Part shown: one piece after another, positions 1 to 9,108 of the stretch
How positions within the stretch are numbered: position 1 is the stretch's first letter
Layout: the number at the start of each line of letters is the position of its first letter
Assembly: GCA_023512835.1 (NCBI GenBank)
Contig: CM042090.1
Coordinates: 56,965,865-57,029,864 of the forward strand
From: Taxillus chinensis
Lineage: Eukaryota > Streptophyta > Magnoliopsida > Santalales > Loranthaceae
Length of the DNA stretch: 64,000 bases
Direction of reading: 5' to 3'
Position numbers and translations under genes: made by a program
The notes under the pieces: model-generated
The model's input: only the letters and a program-made list of their open reading frames with translations
Told to the model about the DNA's origin: nothing
Database searches by the model: none

Positions 1-390
1 TTACTACACGAAGTAAGAAGCACAACGTCAAAACAAAAATTTTTTTTTTATAATCTATCGCGTCACTACCTCTACCCCACTGGTCAATGACATTACACAC
101 ATACATTGCATCAATCACATTTCACAGTTCACAGTCCAGTACACATTGCCAAACAAATCAAAGTTGCACATTTCACTTAATCATGTAATCTTATCCACAG
201 TTTAGCATACATTCACAGCAAATGCAACTAGTGCCCTAATGCCAATGCATGCAAATCCTATCACAAGACTGGACTACCCTAAGTACACCTTGGAGGCTCA
301 AAGAGGACCATGTTGATCAGGCATGTCCCTCCCGGCTCCTCCAAAGGACTCAAGATAACCAAGTCTGCCCACTACCCTAGGCCAACTAGA

Positions 391-406
391 CCATGCTCTG
401 ATACCA
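391..406 (-). other. Primer binding site of element A (tRNA-iMet type)
   Basis: On the minus strand this reads TGGTATCAGAGCATGG, complementary to the 3' end of plant initiator tRNA-Met. It lies three bases from the LTR edge at 410. Its side shows that 410-2232 is the 5' LTR and that the element runs leftwards. Confidence 0.85.
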
Positions 407-903
407 TATTGTCACGCCCCGGATTTCCAACCCGAGGAAACCGGTACGTGACTCCCCTTTTACCCACACGGAGGGCAAAGGGGTTAGGATACACATCAAG
501 AATTTAACATTTTAAACATTCACAACACATTCAAGAAATATAAAGTCCATCAAAGCAGTCCACAAACCAAATCAGTCTTTATTACAAAGTCCTCCTTTCA
601 ATCCATCCCCATTGGGGTTACATCAGTTCCCATAAAAAAAAAATAACATAAACAGTAAAGTAAATAAGGTCTTCCACCTTGGGGTCCCACCTAACGCCTG
701 TAGGTTCCTGTAAAGAAAACAACATGGTAGGAGGGGTGAGCAACCACAGCTCAGTAGGGATCATGTCTTCCCAACCCATCCCATGCACCTAACATCTACA
801 TGCCTCGTGTACAAGTGCTGTGTCGTGATACAATTATTCCACCAGATGTAGTTACAGGCTATAACAGCAAACACAATCATACATGGACTGGTACATAAAC
901 ACT

Positions 904-1125
904 CCCGGGCTTCCACGACCACCGGGTTTCAAGAACGGTCCCCGGGCTTCCACAACCACCGGGTTCCACAAAACATCCCCGGGCTTCCACGGCCACCGGG
1001 TTCCACAAAACAGCCCCGGGCTTCCACGGCCACCGGGTTCCACAAAACAGTCCCGGGCTTCCACAACCACCGGGTTCCACAAAACAGTCCCGGGCTTCCA
1101 CGACCACCGGGTGTACAAGCAAACA
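904..1125. repeat. 37-bp minisatellite in LTR A
   Basis: Six starts of the motif CCCGGGCTTCC at 904, 941, 978, 1015, 1052 and 1089 give an exact 37-bp period with few substitutions. It lies in the downstream half of the LTR. The related A' LTR has only about one unit (near 32205-32240) and instead carries a 26-bp repeat. The open frames over this array are by-products of the period and GC content. Confidence 0.95.
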
Positions 1126-1724
1126 CGCAGCACACAAGGCCATACAGGCATAACATCACACTTAATATACTTAGTCACACGGGAATAACGTCGAACACTT
1201 AGCATGCATATATTCACAGGCTCACAAACCCAACCACACAGCGAGTATTCCAAACACATAATATGCATAGCCTCACAGGCATTATTTCAAACACGTTCTG
1301 AGCATACACACAGGCATATTCATACAGGCATATCCACACCGACATTTTGTCAAACACTTAACATGCACTAACCACCCAACCTCAGAAATCACACCAAAAC
1401 GCCACTGAAGGCCAACATTCATATAGGAGATCACACCTATATGAATTTACATATAAATAATATAACAGATATAACTCATATTCTGCCCTAGGACCCTAGG
1501 CCAGAGGAGGACTTAAGAAGAACAGAATCCCTACCTCAAGTAAAACGCAACAACACAAAGAAAGTCCCGATCCCACGTCGAACGCCGTCCACCCACGAGT
1601 CACCGACCACCCACGCAAGACGCCCGGCAGCAACCAGGAGCTCTCCCTCCCTCTCTCTCTCTCTCTCTCGCGACGGGCTGGTGGAGCAACAAACCCTAAC
1701 CCTAAAACAGAGGGCTTCTCCTCC

Positions 1725-1801
1725 TTATATAGACAACACAACATCAAAACGACGTAGTTTTGATTAAGTGAATCCCAAGATCAAAACGACGTAGTTTTGA
1801 T
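1725..1801 (-). promoter_or_regulatory. LTR A promoter: TATA box and paired ACGT palindromes
   Basis: A TATATAA box on the minus strand (1725-1731) is preceded upstream by two 22-bp palindromic elements at 1743-1764 and 1780-1801. Each has the form ATCAAAAC, six bases containing ACGT, then GTTTTGAT, and their starts are 37 bp apart. The same pair with TATA occurs in the E LTRs, G, A' and A'', and in weaker form in B. The position just 5' of the TATA box suggests a promoter element; factor binding is inference. Confidence 0.65.
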
Positions 1802-1933
1802 TACACAAGTTAGCACCTTTCCGCACCCATACAGGCCAAAATACTCAGAATTTCAACATGGTCCTTTGGAGAAAGTTCCTTAGAATGTCAAAACCAAGGG
1901 AACCATGCAAAAATAAGCCTGCACGCCAATTTG

Positions 1934-2143
1934 CACGTGAATTCCCCAATTCACGTGCACCTCCATATGGACTCCAAATGCTCTCAAACTTCACCCCTAG
2001 CCTCCTTGCATCATTTAGAAGACAATTACACTTGCACGTGAATTGGACCCATATCACGTGCACCTCACATACATGTCCATTTGGCCTGAAACTTCTGTGG
2101 TAGATAGAGGACACCATTCTAAGCATCTTTCCTTTTGCACGTG
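1934..2143. promoter_or_regulatory. Array of five CACGTG (G-box) motifs in U3 of LTR A
   Basis: CACGTG occurs at 1934, 1952, 2035, 2055 and 2138, mostly inside the longer word TTGCACGTGAATT or its complement. The first two form a close inverted pair around the word GAATTCCCCAATTC. CACGTG is the core recognised by plant bZIP and bHLH factors, so an enhancer role is plausible but unproven. The array recurs in the LTRs of A', A'', E and G. Confidence 0.55.
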
Positions 2144-2232
2144 AATTCATTGGAGTCCATTTACTAGGTCAAAATCTAGAAAAACTCTACTCAGGAGGCA
2201 AAACTGACTAACTCAAGGTACGGGTCCTTACA

Positions 2233-4561
2233 TGCTGTCTCAAATATGCAACCCTGTACAGTCATACATCAAGGGTAATACTGTACTTTCCCATATATCA
2301 TCATGCATACAATGAGTCAAACAGTCATACAGACATCACATCATACAGTATGCAAATACAACTGTCCACGAACCCATGTCTGGGATATCACATAATAAAA
2401 TACAGAATACAGTACTGTATCATACATCAGAGTAGTGGGCATGTCCTCCTAGAAGAAAGTCCTCCACTAGTCTCGGGTCACACCTGAAAAGGGTAAACAA
2501 CAAGTAGGGGTGAGCGACAAGCTCAGTAGATGACCCCAAAACTCCACATCATGCAACACATATAAGTCTATACTATATGCTCAGTGTACTCGTGCACCGT
2601 GTAGTGTGCACAATCATCAGGACTCAGCCTGCAAACAAACATCAGGACTCAGCCTGCCCACACAGGACAACTTGTCCACGATCCTCCATGGGATCCCAGC
2701 TCAGGGCACTCAGCCCTAGCTCCACGAGCTCAACGGCTCAACTCAAGGCCTTAGCTTGTCCACGGCGCAATATGCCCGGCCACAGTCGCCACACAGGCCT
2801 GCCATCGGTGCATATGCCTGCCACATCAACCACATAGCACCATCGGTGCATCACGGTGAGAACCCAAATAAGTCATGGAGTCCATGCCCCAATACCTCAC
2901 ACCAACACACTAACATGAGTATGGCATGTCATTCTCAACATTCCTTTTAAAACTGTAGCCAGTCTTCACAAGTAAATCCTCAATCCTTGATTTATGAAGG
3001 AAGTACCCATAGCAGCTATTTTCTTGAAATCAAAAGTCGCGGCATTGGGTTCCCATATCATAAATAAGATAATCTGATTTTTGGGGATTTTTCTGAGATG
3101 TCTAACCCCACTTTCCAAAAATTCACTACTACGAGCTTTTGGGTTTTTCCGTGATTTTACACTAAATTCCAATTTTCACATTTTGAAAGAGTGGGAATTA
3201 ATTTTTCTAGTATTTTTCTTTGAATCCAAATGGGGGGTATTTCGTTATTTACATTGTAACTTAAGTATAATACTTTATCAGTTGCAATGTAAATAGGTCC
3301 AGTCCAGTGCTGTACAATGTCCAGTTACACTGCAGGAGCTGCGACTCGTAGCTCAGAACCTGCGACTCGTAGCTGCGGAGCGCGCCTCGAAGACTCGAAG
3401 CGAGGTTACGACCTTCAACCTACGAGGCTACGAACTTCGACCCTTCGACCCTTCGACTATGAACTACGGGTCTACGAACTACGAGTCTACGAACTACGAG
3501 GCTACGAACTACGAGTCTACGAACTATGAGTCTACGAACTGCGAGGCTACGAACTACGAACTACGAGGCTATGAACTTCGACCCTTCGACTACGAACTTC
3601 GGGTCTTCGTCAGTTCAACCCAGGAACGCGCCAGGGGGTACTGTTCATCGTCGTTTTTGCCTGTTCTTCGTCTGAAATGCGCCCAAAAACTCCCAGACGC
3701 TTACTAACACCCCTATTTCGCAACAAACTACGATATCTACCTCAAAACGAGTCCAGAACGCCTCTAAATCGTGCAGAAACAACAGAAACAAGTATAAAAT
3801 TCCAGATTTCCAGAAATCTAGATCTAAACCTAGATTTCCATGGTTGACTTATCAACCCTCATGAAAAACACAGTAAATCAACCCCAAAATCACAGAAACA
3901 TATATCCACAGTGATATAAAACAGTTCTTAACCACGGATCTTATGCTAAACCATTAGATCTAATCCAAAATTGGTTTTCCCCAAATTCTAGGGTTCATGC
4001 TCAATTTCATAAATCATGATAAATTCGTGCAAATCCAAAACAAGAGAGAGATAAGAAGTTCAAGGACACCTACTTGAAGTGAATCTTTGAGCTCAACGAA
4101 CCCAAATCGCCCCAAATCGCCAAGGCCTCCAAGCTCTCTCAAGCTTTCTCTCTCAAACGCACAAACGTGATGATGCAAAGTGAAATCTCTTTCTTTTCCT
4201 ATTATTTATATTTCTGCCAGTCAACTGACCTAGTCAACCATTGACCCAATCAATAATTGACCTCCCAACACAAAAATTGACCTCTAAGGCCCTGAACTCC
4301 AAATTGAGTTAAACTAGAGTCAAAACGCTCGAAATGACGAGCACAACACTAAACAGATATTATTACACCCAAATGACTGCCTAAACGCAAAGTCAACCAA
4401 TAAACCCCAAAAAGTCAACAATCGAGTCAAACGGGACCCCGACTCCGAATCGGGCCCAAGTACAGTCAAAATGCTCACATCGACGACTACACTACCGTCC
4501 AGATAGTTACATTCCCATAGAATGGCTATCTCTCAAAACTACCCAAATACGAGTCTTTACA
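2233..4561 (-). repeat. LTR (partial) of element C, interrupted by A
   Basis: Noncoding LTR-type sequence ending in ...GAGTCTTTACA at 4561, the minus-strand LTR start TGTAAAGACTC. It resembles the end of the F LTR (59170). Right of it, the interrupted LTR of element B resumes with GGCCC at 4562, matching the uninterrupted copy near 35590. C therefore inserted into B's LTR, and a GGCCC duplication is predicted at its left edge, outside the window. Its left part is cut by element A at 2232. A TATA-like motif lies near 4200-4212 and a CT-rich leader near 4133-4155. No protein-coding part is visible. Confidence 0.7.
3400..3620. repeat. 15-bp minisatellite in LTR C
   Basis: A CGA-rich tandem repeat with unit close to TCTACGAACTACGAG (15 bp), repeated from about 3465 to 3570 and flanked on both sides by repeats of TTCGACCC. 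The high-scoring frame with repeated Tyr-Glu-Leu residues is produced by this repeat and is not evidence of a gene. Confidence 0.9.
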
Positions 4562-4947
4562 GGCCCATTGCCCCGCAGTGAACCTAGAGAGTTCCCATAC
4601 CCCAAACTCAATGTCAAAATCAAACAAAACATGCCATTGAAGGCCAACATCCGTATAGGAGATCACACCTATATAGATTTAAATATATATATATATCCAA
4701 AAAGCCATAAATCGCCTACCACAAGGCCAAAACCCTGGGATAGATTCAAGGAAGAACAGAACCCCTACCTCTGGAAAATCCTCCTTGCTCCCATGCTAGA
4801 TGCCGTCTACCCCCGCGAGTCACCCCAACAGCTACGACCAGGAGCTCTCCTTGCCTATCTCTCTCTCTCTCTCTGCGACGGCTGCGGTGGCTAACAACTA
4901 AAACCCTAAAACCTAAAACAAAGAGGGCTCCTCCTCCTTATATAGAC
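4562..4947 (-). repeat. 3' LTR of element B, left fragment
   Basis: Matches 35590-35960 of the 5' LTR, including the GGAGATCACACCTATATA word, the CT-rich tract and the TATATAGAC motif. It breaks at 4947, where copia element D begins. The last five bases TAGAC (4943-4947) recur right after D at 27173-27177 as its target-site duplication. Confidence 0.9.
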
Positions 4948-6224
4948 TGATGGTCCCTTGGAGCCTAGAGGGGGGGTGAATAAGCTCTTATCGAAACTCT
5001 TTTCTTTCTCTTAAGACGCAAACACTTATCTAGTTAAGTGATAGAATCACTGCGGAAGATAACCAGATAGTGGAAGTATTTTGTTTTATTATCACAAGAT
5101 AAATACAACAAAATAGAAGCAAGACTCTCTTACACTCTGTTTACAAATGAACTCACACTCTAGCCAAATTCTATCTCCAAAAATGAAAACACTTGTGCAT
5201 ACACAGAATTAGTCTTTTCTTAACAAATGCACACACGCTCTCTTTTTCAACTTCTTTAATAATGTACAAGTATGAATATTTATACAAAACATTCCTAAGA
5301 GACAACCTTGGAACTTGTAGTTCCGGAATGCGTTCAGCACTAACTATCCCTCGGTAATCTCTCCGCCTTGATCGCTGCGGATTGTGGAGCTCAAGATCTT
5401 GGGTTTGAAGAGTATAAGTGTCTTTGTGAGTTCCCAGATACAATTAAGGTTGTGTCCACATATCCGGATGATCCACGTGTAAAATTCTTCAGGTTCTCAA
5501 TAAATTCGTCTTACATCGGGACGCCACGAGCTGATAACTTCAAATGCGGTTGAGTTGAAGCAGTGTCTTCTTGGTCCGGTGTAATTTTCCTTACTCCGTA
5601 GCTAATGAAGCTCGGAACCTTACTCCGTGTCAGTGGTTGCTTACTCCGTATCTATTTAAGCTTTGGAATCCTTAGTCCGTGTCAGCGCTTCCTTACTCCG
5701 CATGTAAGTTCCTTACTCCGTATGTAAGTTCCTTACTCCGTATGTAAGTTCCTTACTCCGCATGTAAGTTCCTTACTCTGTATGTAAGTTCCTTACTCCG
5801 GGCGAGTCTTGAAAAGTCTGATGACTTATTCCGTGTCAGCGCTTTCTTACTCCGCATGTAAGTTCCTTACTCCGTATGTAAGTTCCTTACTCCGTATGTA
5901 ATTTCCTTACTCCGGGCGAGTAACATATCCGGATTCCTTACTCCACATCTGGTTTCCTTACTCCGCACTTATCCTTTAAGTTCTTAGTCCGTACGAATGT
6001 TCCTTATTCCGTATGTATTTGTTACTTGGTTATTTACCAAGTGTTTGACGACACTCACTCTTGTCCGGATCAGGATTATGTATCCTGTCCTTAGCTTTGC
6101 TCTCACGAGTGCTTTTCTGGATTAGTAACATATCTTCTGCAATGATCAAATAAACACAAAAGATCTCAGATCAAATTACATAAGGCTTTATCAGCATTAT
6201 CCAAATTCTGGGTTTGATCCAACA
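4948..6224 (-). repeat. 3' LTR of element D
   Basis: A 1277-bp LTR from TGATGGTCCC to ...TTTGATCCAACA, nearly identical to 25917-27172. A polypurine tract (ATCTCCCCC on the plus strand, 6225-6233) adjoins it. Tandem 20-bp units CCTTACTCCGTATGTAAGTT lie at about 5690-5920. A short plus-strand frame (5368-5553) is conserved in both LTRs only because the LTRs are copies. Confidence 0.95.
5690..5920. repeat. 20-bp tandem repeats in the D 3' LTR
   Basis: Two clusters of the unit CCTTACTCCGTATGTAAGTT, five units then three, each closed by CCTTACTCCGGGCGAG. The other LTR (about 26655-26875) has five and two units, a one-unit length difference arisen since insertion. Confidence 0.9.
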
Positions 6225-6367
6225 ATCTCCCCCAATTATGGATATGCCCAAACCCTTTGTAATCTGATCTGGTAAGCAATGCAAAAGAATAACATATAGA
6301 ATACGCAACACAACCAATTTCATTAATTGGCAACTAAATACAATTCAGCCTTAATACAAGTTTTTTA

Positions 6368-9108
6368 CTAGGGTACATAAGGCTTACTATACTTGAAGAT
6401 CATAGTTGCTGCCTTTTCTCTAATCTCCATTGTCTGCTCCATCGTAAAGGTGGTGTGTTGGCTCCAATATTTGTCCACAGTTAAGAATGACTTGATGAAG
6501 TGACAGACAAAGGCTCCGCAGCTATCTCCATCCGGCTGTTGTGGCACTTGCTTCTTGCCCCGGAATGTCGCCTTGAGTTTCTCGATCGGACGCAGGGGTG
6601 TGATGCCCAACTCTTCATATAATCCGGCTTTCCTCACGCTTCATTTACGGCGAGACACAGAGGTTCCCATTGATTCTTCCTAACGAAGTGCTCCACAATC
6701 TGATGAGAATCAATGAGAATCATTTGCTTGGACTGAATCATGAAGACAGCCATCATGAAGTGTAGCGACATGATCCGGTACGGAATGAGGATGGTTGAGA
6801 GAGTTTTCCATGGCTTGCTATCCTCAGCAGTTCCATCGATCAAGGACTGAATTAGATCCACACCGGGAAGATAGCCCTCATTCCAACACGGCGAACGTCA
6901 AACAAGTGCCCATCTTTGTAGAGAGATGGAAACGACCTCATCTCCATTTTAGCAGCTCTCGAGAAGTTGTCAATGTCTTCTGAGTAAAGAGTCCTTTCTC
7001 CGAACGGAGGGTCCGAATGTCGGCCAGGAGAAAGGGTACATTTCGAAAGACATCTTCTCTCGACGAAGATGCAGGATAGGATTTCATTGCCTTGCGCAAG
7101 CTTCTATCCGCATCGGAAGGGTCAAACTCCGCATATGATAGGAGGAAGGTATCGGTGCGGATGAGGAGGATGGAGGAGGAGCTGGAGGCTGCGATGAGGA
7201 GCTTGGTTGAGAGAAGCGGCATCGTTTGGGAATTTGAACTCCCTGAAGCACCGAAGTGGCAGGCCGCTTCTCGGTCCGAGTAGATGGTTGTGGGGCGAAG
7301 GAGTAGACGGATCGAGATGACACTCTCTCCCCCGGTTTGGCGAGATCGCCGGGAAGCAACAGGAGGACGAGCCATCGTGTGCGCCGGATCCGCGAAGGAG
7401 GTAGACAAGGAATGGACGGATGTGGCGACAAGATCCATTTTCTCGCTCCATGGAAGTGGAGGAGTCGGTGAGAGCGGAGAGGAGTTAGGCGCCGAGGGCA
7501 TCAACTTTGGCGGCGATGGCGGAAATTTGGGCGCTTTGAGCTTGGGCGTGGCGGTCCAGTGGGCGGAAAGCACAGCGTCGGAGTGGACCGTGCCAAAAGA
7601 GGCACGACCAAGGACCAACTCCGGAGCTTTGGAGGACTCCCCGCATGAACAGGGAGCAGGAGTGCGTTGGGCGAGAGGAGTCCGCAGGAGTATCGGCGAC
7701 CAGGAGCAGCCGGAGCATCGAGGGCATCCGGAGCATCGAAGCATCCGGAGCATTGGAGGCATCCAGAGCAAGAGACCCGCTTTGACCAGATAAGTCAACC
7801 ACGGGAATCGCGGCAGCAGGAGAAGAGGGTCCAGCCTTAGCAGGGGAAGGACTCCGTGCAGCAGGGACTGGGCCGGAGGGTGTAGGGAACGGCACATCGG
7901 GAATGGCAGCCGGCGTAAGAAAGCCTTGGTCCAAGTTCCAGATGATCATGGTCTCCGGGGATTGGGTATTGCGTGTGTAAAACACCCGGAGATCGGTGTC
8001 AGGAATGGAGGAGGTGTGGGCTAGGCTGAAACGGAGCCAGAGGTCCGTTAAGGTGCCAGCGGAGAGATGGTCAAGGTAATCTCGGGGTTGAGGTAGGGGA
8101 GGCAAAGGGGCTTCCGGAGAAGCGGCCGGGACATCAGCGGTGAAGACAGCAACAACGGTATCAATCGCGGCAGCAATAGCGGATGTGGAGGGAGTGGGGA
8201 CATCAGCAGTAGAGGGGGCTGAGGAAACAGCTTTAGACCGAATCCGCAACCTCGGACGGTTCAGCACGGACGCTTGGCTGGGAGGCCCGTGAGTGGGAGG
8301 GCGCAGCAACAGACCGAATCCGGGAGGATCGGTGTGCAGAACTGACCTCGTGGGCTTGGCTATCGGAAGGGTCACCAACAGAGCTGCCTTGTTGTTCCGA
8401 GACAGGGAGAATGCGGAGAGCTACAGTGGGTCGGCGAGCGGTCATGTTCCCGTCCGGCGTAAGGTAACGGAGGTAATAAGCCGAGGAAAACGAGACAGCA
8501 GCAAATCGGGCGAAATGGTCCGGACGTAGATGCCGAAAGACAATGCTGAGGATGCACCCGAAGGAATGGTTTTTGGGACCATTTTGCAGCAAATGAAATA
8601 AGAACATCCCCCAATCCATCGGAAGACCTTCAAAAACGCCGTACATGGCCAGGAGAAGGTCGTACGGAATTGAGTCCAGGGCGGATGTGCGAGCCAGTAG
8701 GCATCGACTTAGAATAGTCGCCATACATCGATAGCGACCCTGGAAGGATTTCACCTTGTATTCCTTCCCCTTGTTCATGCAACCCATAGAAGCCGCCATT
8801 GGATCGGCATCCGGGCGCTGTGGTTCACCAAGAGGTAGGTGGAGAGCAGCGCGGAGAACAGCTGGAGTGATGATGATGGATTCACCGCGGACATAAGAGG
8901 TTATGGAATCGGTGGTGCAGCGAATCCGTTGGTAATACTCAAGAATGTCATCGATAAGAAGATCGACGGGATTGGAGATCAGGCTGAGTATATGCGAGGC
9001 TTCAAGGAGAGGGCGAAGCTGGAAAAACCAATCCGGAGGATTAGAAACAGCATTCCAATCAACTAGATGGCCAGGATTAACGCCGGAAAGAGAGATTCTG
9101 GGTGCCAT
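6368..9108 (-). pseudogene. Extra 3' ORF of element D: transposase_32-like N-terminus and Ulp1/C48-like protease C-terminus
   Basis: Frameshifted minus-strand reading frame between pol and the 3' LTR. The open N-terminal part (8233-9108, starting MAPRISL) carries the word SITSYVRGES followed by a hydrophobic stretch, resembling the putative plant transposon protein domain (Pfam Transposase_32). A Pro/Ala/Ser-rich linker follows (about 7485-8378). At the C-terminus, 6634-6861 contains LHFMMAVF and ILIDSH, and 6368-6637 contains QQPDGDSCGAFVCHF. These match the His, Asp, Gln and Cys positions of Ulp1-type SUMO proteases (peptidase C48). At least three frame changes break it, so it is unlikely to be translated as one protein as read here. 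Its position resembles the env-like ORF of some Sireviruses, but no transmembrane envelope features are seen. Confidence 0.6.

Larger units (their letters stand above)
1..2232 (-). mobile_element. Ty3/gypsy element A, 5' part (5' LTR plus leader)
   Basis: Minus-strand gypsy-type retrotransposon cut by the left window edge. The 5' LTR is 410-2232 and the primer site adjoins it at 391-406. The leader runs leftwards to position 1. By alignment with element B (gag ATG at 34225-34227), the gag start of A should lie about three bases outside the window. On the right, A abuts the LTR of element C at 2233, so the expected 5-bp duplication is TGCTG (2233-2237); its partner is outside the window. No protein-coding part of A is visible. 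Confidence 0.85.
410..2232 (-). repeat. 5' LTR of element A
   Basis: An 1823-bp LTR bounded by TGTCACGCCCC at 410 and ...GGTCCTTACA at 2232 (on the minus strand TGTAAGGACC...GGGGCGTGACA). It matches the plus-strand copies A' (31080-32891) and A'' (62252 onward). Reading on the minus strand it contains a CACGTG array, two ACGT-core palindromes, a TATA box (1725-1731), a CT-rich tract near 1645-1670, a conserved hairpin (1417-1446) and a 37-bp minisatellite. The first half resembles the E/G LTRs; the second half does not. Confidence 0.9.

Noticed and set aside
904..1125. Regular 37-bp repeat that might suggest a CRISPR array
   Set aside because: Units are directly head to tail with no variable spacers, and the context is a plant LTR.
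1858..2103. Open frame of 81 codons found in the same place in several LTRs (also 31209-31454, 59364-59609, both strands)
   Set aside because: Conserved only because the LTRs are copies. It lies in U3 upstream of the TATA box, on the opposite strand to transcription, and differs in length among copies.
3317..3707. Tyr-Glu-Leu rich repeat peptide
   Set aside because: Direct product of a 15-bp minisatellite in several frames.
5368..5553. Plus-strand frame conserved in both D LTRs (also 26337-26522)
   Set aside because: LTR identity explains the conservation; no motif or upstream signal supports a gene.
6795..7793. Plus-strand frames opposite the D extra ORF
   Set aside because: Shadow frames of the GC-rich linker; the minus strand has the domain motifs.
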